From: Plantago elongata
Taxonomy: Eukaryota > Streptophyta > Magnoliopsida > Lamiales > Plantaginaceae
Reading direction: 5' to 3'
NCBI GenBank assembly: GCA_036897095.1
Contig: JAYMSP010001420.1
Coordinates: forward strand, 1-32,404
Length of the DNA stretch: 32,404 nt
Within the stretch, counting starts at the first letter, position 1. Every line of letters starts with the position of its first letter. The notes beneath the pieces were generated by a model. That model worked only from the letters and a program-made list of their open reading frames with translations, was not told where the DNA came from and made no database searches. Positions 20,476-30,195 of this stretch are shown here, one piece after another. The position numbers and the translations under genes are program-made.

Positions 20476-23150
20476 GGTCTTTGTCAGTAGAAAACTTTGA
20501 ACTTAGCTCTAGGGATGGTAGGCAGATGAAGAGACCAGCTAGCTGCCACAGTTCTGTCACCATCCCAAAGTCTAGGGGAAAGGGTTTAGCCAAGTGGGAG
20601 AGATGAATGAAGTTTATGATCTTTAGAATAACAGATGCAGATTTAATCTTGACGCCCTCATACTTGGACTCATTTCTAGCTTTCCATAGAAACCATGCAA
20701 TGAGAATTGGTATAAGAACTCTAATATGACACCTCTTGACTCTATCTGATGGGAAAATCCAACATCTAAGTCTGACATCAATAGAGACATGGCACCCCAA
20801 TGTAACTTGAAACAAATCTGCAAACCATCTCCAAACTTTTTGAGCCTCTTCATTATACATTAGCACATGGATGGTAGTTTCCTTGGACTAACAACACTGA
20901 AATCTGGATGCCAAAACAATTCCTCTTTGTTGAAGCCTCTCATCCACCGGGATCCAGTTGTGAAGTAATTTCCACCAGAAAATTGAAAAAGATGTTGAGA
21001 TCCTGGGGCTCCAAATTATAGACAAGGTTCTGGAAAAATTAGCCCTGTTCCTAATGGATTCCCATGTAGACTTGGTAGGAATGGACCATCTGTAGAAAGC
21101 TTCCAGATAGGGTGTGCAGTCATGAGGGTTGAGGCAGGTAACTGGATGGTCTTGAGCACAATGTTAACGGGGAGGCTTGTTAGGAGCTTATCAATCCTCC
21201 ACCCTTTATCATCAATAAAGTCTTGCAGTAGCTCAAGGCTTACTACATCAGGAGGGACCACATCTTTGAGTTTTCCTATTTCAAGCCATTCATCATGCCA
21301 GAAATAGCATTTTCCACTGCCTATAGCCCAAAAGTAATTCATTTGGGATTCATGAATAACCTTGATCATCCTCTTCTAAATCATGGAATCTGAACATCTC
21401 CCTCTCACATCACCAGGGAATTTGGTATGACAGTATTTTCAATGCATGCAAGTTGCCCATAATGAACTTTGTAGTCTAAACCTGAACCAAAGCTTCAGAG
21501 AGAAGGCATGGCAAGTCTCAGAGAATGGTCTGATCCCCAAGCCACCCTCAGACTGTGGAAGGCACAAAGGCTTCCATTTTGCCCAAAGTAATTTCCTTTG
21601 ATCATTGGTTGATCCCCAAAATTTTTTTGAAATGATAGAGTCAATTTTGTCAAAGATGGTCAAAGGAGGGAGACACACCTGAAGGAGGTAAATGGGCATG
21701 GATGAAAGTACACTCTTGATCAGAGTCCATCTGCCTCCCTGAGATAGAAACTTAAGATTCCAACCTGTTAGCTTCATTCTCACTTTGTCCACAAGGTAGT
21801 CATAGTAAAAAATTAGCTTCCTGCCTTTAGAGATGGGGGCTCCAAGGTACCTAAACGGAAGACTCTGAATAGTCATTCCCTATTTCTCTTCAATGCTTCT
21901 CATATTGGAATTTTTCCCTGCATAAAGGTTGCTCTTCTCCATGTTCAATCTTTGCCCTGAAACCCTCTCATACTATTGAATGAAGTGCATAATCTGCTGC
22001 AGACCATGTTGAGAACCTTTGGTGAAGATAATGAAATCTTCAGCATAAGCCAGATGGCTAACTTGCAAACCTCTTTTGGCGGAATAGTACAAACTGGGCT
22101 TCTCAGGGAATAGTCTATTTAGACCTCTTTATAGGTACTCTCCAGCTATGATGAAAAGCACAGGAGAAAGTGGATCTCCCTGCCTTAGCCCATGACTTGA
22201 TCTGATGAATCCCGAAGAGACACCATTTACTATGACTCCAAAGTGGCAATTATTCTGTGACCTGAGTACTAAATCACACCAACACTCAGAAAAGCCAAAG
22301 GCTTTCATGATTTTATCTAGGAAGGCCCAATTCAACTTATCATAGGCTTTTAGCATGTCTAGCTGCATCACCAGGTTTGCATCTCTAGTGTTAGCATACA
22401 AGGAATGTACAAGCTCCTAAGTAAGTAAAATGTTATCCTGTATAAGCCTTCCTTTAACAAAACCACTTTGGTTGAAATGATAGATGGAAGAACTAGAGCA
22501 AGCCTATCATTCAGCAGCTTGGTAATGATTTTGTGTGTGAAGTTACACAAGCTAATTGGTCTGAAATGAGCCCAGGTGGAAGGATTGTCCACTTTTGGAA
22601 TAAGAGCAATAGAAGTAGATGAGATACCAACATGAAGAATGGCACAGTGAAAAATTCTGGTACAACCTCTAGCAGGTCAAACTTGATAACATCCACACAT
22701 CTGATAAAGAATAGAGCTGAATAACCATCAGGCCCTGATGTGGATCCTACATTAAGCTTCATGACTACTCCCCTTAATTCTTCCATTTGTGGCACTGCAC
22801 ATAATTCTGAGTTAACTTCTTCAGATATTGTGTGGAATGATGGATAAGTCAGGTTTGTTAGATAGAGGAATCTCAGTACAGAACAAGTCCTGAAAATACT
22901 CCGTTGCAGATGCTTGGAGCTCAGAAGGGGTGGTAATCAGATTACCATTGGTTTGTATGCTGAGAACCTTCCCCTTAAGCCTATTTCTCCTAACCATGTT
23001 GTGAAATAGCTTGGTGTTTCTATCACCCTCAAGGTTCCACTTACAGTGAGCTTTTTGCCTCCAATAAATTTCCTCCATAGCCAGAACTTGCTGGAAGTTT
23101 GCTGATGCTGCTGTGACATTAGCCATGTTAGATTCTGAAGGGTCTGCATT
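20476..23150 (-). pseudogene. LINE 1 reverse transcriptase and zf-RVT region
   Basis: Pre-RT sequence (CKWNLEGDRNTKLFHNMV, about 23030) leads into the RT core: TSGPDGYSA (22730), FRPISLCNFTHKIITKLL (22550), motif A LDMLKAYDKLNWAFL (22340) and GLRQGDPLSPVLF (22170). The active-site box reads HLAYAEDFIIF (22040), with Glu in place of the first Asp of the usual (Y/F)ADD. Thumb and connection follow: FRYLGAPISKGRK, SQGGRWTLIKSVLSSMP, SEGGLGIRP. The zf-RVT region is FWWKLLHNWIPVDERLQQRG - CC - HVLMYNEEAQKVW (20990-20850). Stops occur after GEYL (22129), after EEK (about 21880), near 21435 and near 20890, and there are frameshifts around 22400, 22590 and 22800. It is clearly a dead copy of an L1-type polymerase. 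Confidence 0.9.
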
Positions 23151-23306
23151 ATATATTAACTCAGCTTGTCTAATCTTTTCCTCTTCTTTCTACAGGTTAG
23201 AGAAAAGATTCCCAAATTTGTGTTTGTTCCACCACTTTAGAAACTGTTTCAATCTGTGTAGCTTTTCCCATAACTTCTTTAGACCACTATGCCTAGCAGG
23301 CATGTT

Positions 23307-24056
23307 CTAGTTTTCCTCAATGCTTTTGCTACAATCAGGGTGATTCAGCCACATATCTTGAAATCTGAATTGTCTCATTCTTACCTCTGCTCTAACAAGA
23401 GATTGTAGGATTAGGGGCCTATGATCTGAGCACCTTCTGATTCCATGTATTAGTTTGGAAACTTGAAAGAAGTCTAGCCATTTAAAGTTGAACAAAAGCA
23501 TGTCAAGACTTTGTCTAACTCCACTCCATTGCCAAGTATAAGGAACCCCATCAAACCCTATGTCAGACAATCCACATTCCATGATACAAGATCCAAAATC
23601 AGCAGTGGCATTATATTCAGGTGTTGACCCACCATCTCTTTCACTGACATTGGCAATGATGTTGAAATATCCACCTATACACCATGACAAGTTAGTTGCT
23701 GAGAGACTAAGCATATCACTCCTTAGTTCTTGCCTTAGCACTCTAGAACATTTAGCATAAACAATTGTGATTAAGAGTGGACTGGGAAGGCTAGAGGAAG
23801 TATTTTGACAGTGAAGAAGTTGTTTAGTGTCCTTCAAAACCAGAAATTCAAAAGAATCGTCACCAAATAGCCACATTTTGTTATTACAATTTGCTACTGC
23901 CTGAGCCATTTTAAATCTTGTGCAATAGAAGACATAATCCAGATGTACCATTGGTTCCACAACAGCTAGCAAATTAAGCTTCAACTTGTTTCTCATATAC
24001 CAAACCTGCTGTTGAGTATTCATGTTACCAACTCCTCTTGCATTCCCATACAATTC
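23307..24056 (-). pseudogene. LINE 1 AP-type endonuclease domain
   Basis: This domain nicks target DNA to start reverse transcription. NARGVGNMNTQ is the family's opening WNxRG segment; AVVEPMV carries the metal-binding Glu; SLDMLLFN fits the LDRxLxN motif; and CSDHRPLIL has the catalytic SDH. The GDFN motif, however, reads GGYFNIIANVSERDGG, so its conserved Asp is Tyr. The frame is otherwise open for 248 codons. The opening segment overlaps the end of the preceding frame (MNCMGMQEELVT) in a +1 relation, which suggests that one base change split a once continuous ORF near 24045. Confidence 0.88.
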
Positions 24057-25795
24057 ATGGTGGAGATGAGGTTTTTGCCTTTCTTCTTCCCTTGTTGAGT
24101 GAGCACCCCAGAACTCTTTAATCTCTCAGATCTTCTTGTGCCCATTCTTGGGTTTGTGACAGCAGCTCTGGCATGTATAATTGCCATATTTTTATCCCCA
24201 CTAGGAATGAGAGCCTCCTCTTTGTCACTTTCCTCACTGGATAAATCTGCAGGTTGCCCATCCTGAATGCCTCTAATTGTTTTGTTTGCCATCAAAGCTG
24301 GGCATAGAGTGTTCATCTCATCAGTAAGTAATGGCAATGCTGCTAGATTCCCTGAGGATTTTCTTCTATAAAGTGAATGCACTAATGGCTCAAACTTAGG
24401 TTGGGAGGCATTGAGGTGCAGGAGATCATTAGCAGGGATTTTGACAGGTGGATCATCTTGAGATAGTGGAAACTCAATGGCTCCAATAGCACAACATGTT
24501 GAAGAGACAGAAGAAAAACTTTTCTCAGTTTCTGTAGATGGAAAAGATTCCGCAGTTGGGACTTTCCCATTGACTGAGAAATCAGTTTCATGAAACTGAG
24601 CAGTTTCTTCAGTTGGAACAATTTCTGCAGCTGCAGTTTTCATTTGAGCTTCCCCTTCTACATGTGAATTTGCTGCATATTTCAGATCAACATGAGAAAG
24701 ATCAGTTTCTGCAGATGTAGCAGATTCTGCAATTGGGACTTTCCCAGTGACTAAAAACTCAATTTCATGAAAAGGAGCAGCTTCTGCAGTTGGAACAATT
24801 TCTTCAACTGCAGTTTCCTTCAATGCACAACTATTTCTAAGTAGATTTTCTGCAGTTACAATTAGAACATTGGTAAGTTCTTTCTCCTCCACTGTAGCTT
24901 TATTTGCTTTCCCATCTTCTGTGGAAATACAAGTCATTTCAATCTCCCCTTCTACAAGTGAAATTGCTGCATATTTCAGACCAAAAGGAGGAAAATCAGT
25001 TTCTGCAGAAGGAGGAGATTCTGCAGTTGAAACTTTCCCCTTGACTGAGAACTCATATTCATGAAAAGGAACAGCTTCTGCAATTGGAACAATTTCTGCA
25101 ACTACAGTTTCCTTCAATGCACAACTATTTCTAAATAAATTTTCTGAAGTTACAATTGGAACATTGGACAATTTTTCCTCATCCACTGCAGCTTTATTTG
25201 CTTTCCCATCTACAGTTGAAATAGAAGTCATTTCAACCTCCCCTTCTACAATTAAATTTGCTGCATATTTCAGACCAATAGATGAAAGATCAATTTCTGC
25301 AGATGGAGCAGATTCTGCAGGTGGAACTTTCCCCTTGGCTGAAGTTGCATGAAAATTAAAAGCTTCTGCAGTTGGAACAGTTTCTGAAACTACATTTTCC
25401 TTCCATGAACAGTCACCTTCCATGCACAGTTTCCTTCCATGCACAGTTTCCTTCCTTCTGCAGTTTCCTTCATGTTCAGGTGTCAAAGAGTTAAAGCTAT
25501 CAAAGAAGTTTGAGTTTGCTGCATATTTCAGACCAACTGCAGACATCCCTGCTTTAGTAACCACATCTGCTGCATCAGTAATTGGTGCAGGTGTCAGTTC
25601 ACTCCCATCTACATCTGCAGTTACATCTGTATTAACATCTGATCCTTCCTCTGCATCAAAACCATCCCTATCTCTATCTGCAGCTGCATTTGGAATAGAA
25701 AATAGTTCATCCTCCCCTACTGCAATAGAATTTGCTTCTCCATCTACAGTTAATACATAGGTCAGTTGACCCTCCCCTATTGCAACTGCAGTCTG
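24020..25795 (-). CDS. LINE 1 linker ORF with 98-residue tandem repeats
   Basis: This frame is open from about 25795 to the stop at 24020 (about 590 codons; the first usable start may be GTG at 25564). It links the RGG region to the endonuclease. Most of it is repeats of 98 residues (294 bp): GLKYAA(N), then VEGE(V/I)EMT, DGKANKA, ENL(F/L)RNSCALKET, EIVP(T/I)AEA, FHE, GKV(P/S)(T/I)AES and SAETD. There are two full units, a shortened one on each side, and a decayed one near 25700-25780. The tail has DLSSEESDKEEA and RRSERLKSSG, typical of the stretch before EN in plant LINEs as I recall them. There is no catalytic motif. It is unusually well preserved for a dead element. Confidence 0.7.
   Translation of the reverse strand, partial: QTAVAIGEGQLTYVLTVDGEANSIAVGEDELFSIPNAAADRDRDGFDAEEGSDVNTDVTADVDGSELTPAPITDAADVVTKAGMSAVGLKYAANSNFFDSFNSLTPEHEGNCRRKETVHGRKLCMEGDCSWKENVVSETVPTAEAFNFHATSAKGKVPPAESAPSAEIDLSSIGLKYAANLIVEGEVEMTSISTVDGKANKAAVDEEKLSNVPIVTSENLFRNSCALKETVVAEIVPIAEAVPFHEYEFSVKGKVSTAESPPSAETDFPPFGLKYAAISLVEGEIEMTCISTEDGKANKATVEEKELTNVLIVTAENLLRNSCALKETAVEEIVPTAEAAPFHEIEFLVTGKVPIAESATSAETDLSHVDLKYAANSHVEGEAQMKTAAAEIVPTEETAQFHETDFSVNGKVPTAESFPSTETEKSFSSVSSTCCAIGAIEFPLSQDDPPVKIPANDLLHLNASQPKFEPLVHSLYRRKSSGNLAALPLLTDEMNTLCPALMANKTIRGIQDGQPADLSSEESDKEEALIPSGDKNMAIIHARAAVTNPRMGTRRSERLKSSGVLTQQGKKKGKNLISTMNCMGMQEELVT
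24540..25780. repeat. 294-bp tandem repeats within the LINE linker
   Basis: The landmark GCTGCATATTTCAG occurs at 24672, 24966, 25260 and 25518. The first two spacings are exactly 294 bp and the third is 258 bp (a 12-codon deficit). The unit nearest the endonuclease is also shortened, by internal loss. All length differences are multiples of three, so the frame was kept while the repeats expanded and shrank. Confidence 0.9.
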
Positions 25796-26388
25796 TCCAC
25801 CTCTGGAGCCACCATCCCCCTTCCACCAAGAACACCTTCACCACTTCCTCTGCTAGCCCTAGGTGGGTTCTGAATATGAAGATGCTCATAAGACAATCCT
25901 CTTCCACCATTACTCCCTCTGCTACCTCTACCCCTGAAGCCTCCTCTTCCATTAAAGGATGAGTTCTGCAGATTGTTATCCTCAGTAGTAACTTCACATA
26001 CAGGAAACCTTTGCTCATGATCTTCAGATTCAAAGACCATATCTTCACAAACAGCTTCCTTAGAACTAAGGAGAGCAAAGGCATTTGGAGATAAAATTGG
26101 TTGCTCTCTATCCCCTCCAGATTCTGTACTCCTTTTGTCATCATTGATCCCCCTAGTATCATTCATTAAGGAAGCATTTTTCCTAATCCATTGGAGTCCT
26201 CTGATATTTCTCTTTCTACCATGCTTAACTTTCCACTAGAACTTTGGAATTGCAGTAGAATTCTTACCTTTACCCTTGGTGTAATGAGTAGAATTTCTAC
26301 CATTCTCAATAGCATGGTGCATAGAAGGTTCCATCACAGGTCCAACATCAGATTTTTCCACCCCAGAGGCAGGCTTGGTTGGGCATTA
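25777..26388 (-). pseudogene. LINE 1 ORF1 C-terminal part: post-knuckle and RGG region
   Basis: After the CCHC knuckle the frame shifts by one base; the new frame reads CPTKPASGVEKSD, then goes on to SPNAFALLSSKEAV and a Gly/Arg-rich stretch (GRGGFRGRGSRGSNGGRG) at 25930-25890. RGG segments bind RNA, and this region would help package the LINE transcript. Another shift near 25800 joins it to the repeat linker. Confidence 0.75.
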
Positions 26389-27023
26389 TTTATGATATGC
26401 CCAAGCCTTTTACAATGATGACAGTAAAAAGGCATTCGTCCATAATTCACCTTAACCGCCACCCCTTTTTCCAAAGCCTCAATCCATAAATGTGAGGGTA
26501 ATTCTTTAGAGATGTCCAACTCAACACACAGATTTGCATGAGTGAGTTTGCTTTTGTTAGCGGTGTACCCATCAATCTTTATTGGATTTCCAAGCAGTTT
26601 GCCAATTTCATATAAGGCTTCTCGATGAAAAAGAAAAATAGGCAAGTTCTCTAAGGCCACCCATACATGAACTACAGGGGAATCATCCTCCAACGACACA
26701 TGTGGCGACCATTTTATTAATCTCATTGGAATTCCAGCTACATTCGAATTATCTAACAACCAGAGTTTATTGAAGTCCTCTTCAAGGAAGAGTTTGATAA
26801 TAACATGCCGTTTATCCATGAAACTGACTGTGAAACTCGATTTGAACTTCATGTCTTTAAGAATCTTAGTGACTTCCAATATTTTGGGAATTCCATATGA
26901 AAACTTGCCAACTAGAGTAAGTGTAAAGGCTTTAGACAGAGAGATTACCTCATTCTCGGTGAAAGATGGAGATGGCATACCATTGTGGGAAATGAATTCG
27001 TTGTTCTGACGATCAAGCGGCAA
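26334..27023 (-). pseudogene. LINE 1 ORF1 RNA-binding region: DUF4283-like domain and zinc knuckle
   Basis: The frame is open for 229 codons. GMPSPSFTENEVISLSKAF and LVGKFSYG are the hallmark start of the DUF4283 domain of plant LINE ORF1. LIKWSPHV, VWVALENLPIFLF and IGKLLGNPIKID follow in the usual order. It ends in a zinc knuckle, YCHHCKRLGHIINN, which is CX2CX4H. The fourth ligand, Cys, is out of frame by one base: a TGC codon sits at the right spacing in the next frame, so a single-base loss near 26388 removed it. The protein would bind element RNA. Confidence 0.88.
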
Positions 27024-27385
27024 GTCGACATATCTCCAAATGCAAACTGATGAAGGGGAGGACTAACAGTTTGTATAGCCTCTGTTTCCGTCACCGGAGG
27101 AGGGGGAATACGAGGAATGACGATTTTCGCCGGTGAAGATACCACCTGACGGAAATTTAAACTTGAAATGTCTTGATCCGCCAATCGAGACGAAGTCGAA
27201 TTATGGGCTGTATATGAAGATTTCTGCTGCTCAGACATCGAAGGCACACTCGAAACATCTGCTCCTCCCCTCGAAGTTGTAGTTAGCTGATTTGGACGTG
27301 GAAGTACGGAAACAATGGTAGCCGGCGGATTAACGGGGGGGGGGGATGAGAACCCCCCCCCCCCCCCCGAAAAAGTAGCAATCAT
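26990..27385 (-). pseudogene. LINE 1 ORF1 N-terminus, Pro/Gly/Ser-rich
   Basis: The frame starts at ATG 27385 (minus) and begins with a Gly run and a Pro run that come from the homopolymer tracts at 27335-27368. It is low in complexity (PPPVNPPA, PRIPPPPV) and ends in QFAFGDMSTCRL, beyond which the true continuation (DRQNNEFISHNGM) is in another frame; a frameshift lies near 27015. The frame around the homopolymers is prone to slippage, so the exact N-terminus is uncertain. Confidence 0.7.
27335..27368. repeat. G11 / C16 homopolymer inverted pair
   Basis: Eleven G (27335-27345), then ATGAGAA, then sixteen C (27353-27368). The pair could fold into an 11-bp G-C hairpin with a 7-base loop. It lies just inside the LINE 1 start codon. 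Length here is also the kind of thing sequencing gets wrong. Confidence 0.9.
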
Positions 27386-27552
27386 GGAATCGATCAGTGA
27401 AAGGCAAGCGGTTTAGTGAGGGGGAAGGGTATGTACACCGGCAACGAGTGGTTGCCAGAGAATTACCGGTGACGAAGACGGACGAACGACCACGCACTAC
27501 TCACTAAAAATCGCTAAAATCGCCTGGTAGTGTAGGGAGTGTTTTTTCCTTT
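27386..27552 (-). other. LINE 1 5' UTR
   Basis: This short (about 167 bp) leader precedes the ATG at 27385. The 5' end is placed at 27552 because the next 14 bases repeat the left flank and resume the 78-bp monomer in phase. It contains short direct repeats (CGCTAAAAATC/CGCTAAAATC types near 27500-27520). No TATA box is evident, as expected if the promoter is internal. Confidence 0.6.
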
Positions 27553-27566
27553 CCGTAGATTATCCC
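27553..27566. repeat. Right target-site duplication of LINE 1
   Basis: CCGTAGATTATCCC matches 17354-17367 in 12 of 14 positions. The monomer resumes without loss of phase (CTTATTTGGGTGTGGGATTCTCACG). Confidence 0.6.
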
Positions 27567-30182
27567 CTTATTTGGGTGTGGGATTCTCACGATGGTTCAA
27601 TTTATTCCATCTACCATTCGAGGTTGAAACCCTTAGCTTCTCCCATTGTTTGGGTGTGGGATTCTCACAATGGTTCAATTTTCTCGATCTACCATTTGAG
27701 GTAGAAACCCTAAGCTTATCCCCTTCTATGGGACTGGGATTTTCACGATGGTTAAATTTTTTCGATCTACCATTCGAGTTAGAAACCTTTGGCTTCTCCC
27801 CTTATTTGGGAATGGCATTCTCACAAATGTTCAATATCCTCGATCTACCATTCGAGGTAGAAACCCTTAGCTTATTCCCTTCGTTGGGAGTGGGATTCAC
27901 ATGTTGGTTCAATTTCCTCGATCTACCACTCCAGATAGAAACCCTTAGCGTCTCCACTTCGTTGTCAATGGTATTCTAGCGAAGGTTCAATTTACTCCAT
28001 CTACCATTCGAGGTTGAAACCTTTAATTTCTCCCCTTCTTAGGATATGACATTCTCCCAATGGTTCAATTTCCACGATCTACAAGTCGAGGTAGAAACCC
28101 GTAGCTTATCCCCTTCTTTGGGAGTGGGATTCTCACGATGGTTCAATTTACTCCATCTACCATTCGAGGTTGAAACCCTTAGCTTCTCCCCTTGTTTGGG
28201 ACTGGGAATCTCACGATGGTTCAATTTCCTTGATCTACCATTTGAGGTAGAAACCCATAGCTTATCCCCTTATCTGGGAGTGGGATTCTCACAATGGTTT
28301 AATTTCCTCGATCTACCATTCGAGATGGAAACCCTTAGCTTCTCCCCTTCTTTGGGAGTGGTATTCTAACGATTGTTCAACTTACCCCATCTACCATTTG
28401 AGGTAGAAAACATGAGCCTCTCCCCATCTTTGGAAATGGCATTTACACAATGGTTCAATTTCCTCGATCTACCATTCGAGGTAGAAACTCTTAGTTTATC
28501 CCCATCTTTGGGAGTGGAATTCTCACGATTGTTCAATTTCCTCGATTTACCATTCGAGGTAGAAACCCTTAGCTTCTCCTCTTTTTGGGAATAAAATTCT
28601 CACTATAGTTCAATTTAGTCCATTAACCATTCAAGGTAGAAACCCATAGCTTCTCACCTTGTATGGGAGTGGGATTCTCATGATGGTTCAATTTCACGAT
28701 CTAACATTTGTAGTAGAAATCCTTAGCTTATCCCCTTCTTTGGGAGTGGGATTGAAACGATGGTTCAATTTCCTCGATCTACCATTCGAGGTAGAAACCT
28801 TTAGCTTCTCTCCTTATTTGAAGGTTGGATTCTCACACAATGGTTCAATTTACTCGATCTACCATTCGAGCTTCAAACCTGTGGCTTCTCCCCTTATTTA
28901 GGTATGGCATTATCACAATTGTTCAATTTCATCGAACTACCATTCGATTTGGAGACCCTTAGCTTATCCCTCTCTTTGGGAGTCGGATTCTCACGATGGT
29001 TCAATTTCCTAGATCTACCATTCGAGGTAGAAACCCTTAGCTTCTCATCTTCTTTGGGGGTTGGATTCTCACACAACGGTTCAATTTCATCAATCCTCCG
29101 TTCGAGGTAGAAACCTTTAGCTTCTCCTCTTCTTTGGGGGTTGGATTCTTACATAATGGTTCAATTTCCTCGATCAACCATCCGAGTTATAAACCTATGG
29201 CTTCTCCCCTTATTTGGGTATGGAATATTCACAACCGTTCAATTTTCTTGATCTACCATTCGAGGTAGAAACCCTTAGCTTCTCCCCTTCTTTGGGAGTG
29301 GTATTCTAACGATGGTTCAATTTTCTCAATCTACCACTCGAGGTAGAAACCCGTAGCTTATCCCCTTCTTAGGGAGTGGGATTCTCACGATGGTTCAATT
29401 GATTCCATCTACAATTCGAGGTTGAAACCCTTAGCTTCTCCCCTTGTTTGGGAGTGGGATTCTCACAATGGTTCAGTTTCCTCGATCTACCATTTGAGGT
29501 AGAAACCCTTAGCTTATCCCCTTCTCAGGAATTGGGATTTTCATGATGGTTCAATTTTCTCAATCTACCATTCGAGTTAGATACCTTTAGCTTCTCCCCT
29601 TATTTGGGATTGGCATTCTCACAAATGTTCAATTTCCTCAATCTACCATTCGAGGTAGAAACCCTTAGGTTATCCCCTTCTTTGGGAGTGGGATTCACAT
29701 GACGGTTCAATTTCCTCGATCTACCATTCGAGGTTGAAACCCTTAGCTTCTCCCCTTCTTTGGGAGTGGTATTATAACGATGGTTTAATTTACTCCATCT
29801 ACCATTCGAGTTAGAAACCTTTAGCTTCTCCCCTTCTTTGTAAATGGCATTCTCCCAATGATTCGATTTTCTCAATCTACCATTCGAGGTAGAAACCCGT
29901 AGAATTGATTCAATCTACCATTTGAGGTTGAAACCCTTAGCTTCTCCCCTTATTTGGGGGTGGGATTCTCACGATGGTTCAATTTCCTCGATCTACCATT
30001 TGAGGTAGAATCCCTTAGCTTACCCCCTTCTCAGGAAGTGGGATTCTCACGATGGTTCAATTTTCTTGATCTACCATTCGAGTTAGAAACCATTGGATTC
30101 TCCCCTTATTTGGAAATGTCATTCTCACAAATGTTCAATTTCCTTGATCTTCCAGTCGAGGTAGAAACCCTTAGGTTATCCC
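27553..30182. repeat. 78-bp satellite array, right block (about 34 monomers)
   Basis: Same monomer and orientation as the left block. Removing LINE 1 and one target copy puts the two blocks in register: the TCACAAATG landmarks at 17232 and 27821 then lie exactly five monomers apart. The variant monomer recurs at 27790, 28882, 29198, 29588 and 30094. One monomer at about 29903 has lost roughly 40 bp (CCCGTAG runs into AATTGATTC). The block ends where the poly(T) of LINE 2 begins at 30183. Confidence 0.95.
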
Positions 30183-30195
30183 TTTTTTTTTTTTT

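Larger units (their letters stand above)
17368..27552 (-). mobile_element. LINE 1: 10.2-kb L1-type non-LTR retrotransposon, inactive
   Basis: On the minus strand the order is a 5' region, a Pro/Gly-rich N-terminus, a DUF4283-like domain with CCHC knuckle, an RGG region, a repeat linker, AP endonuclease, reverse transcriptase, zf-RVT, RNase H, a 2.6-kb 3' UTR, a hairpin and poly(A). It lies within the 78-bp satellite and is flanked by an imperfect 14-bp duplication, so it inserted by target-primed reverse transcription and kept its 5' end. It is longer than most plant L1 elements, owing to the repeat linker and the long 3' UTR. Frameshifts near 27015, 26388, 25800, 24045 and 20435, stops in RT, and altered active-site residues make it dead. 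A sister copy begins at 30183. Confidence 0.93.

Noticed and set aside
25422..25760. Plus-strand Ser-rich frames opposite the LINE linker
   Set aside because: They repeat with the 294-bp units and are antisense shadows of the longer minus-strand frame.
17368..30195. The two LINEs as products of one segmental duplication
   Set aside because: Their junctions lie in different monomers relative to the nearest variant monomer, and their 3' UTRs differ in length and content.
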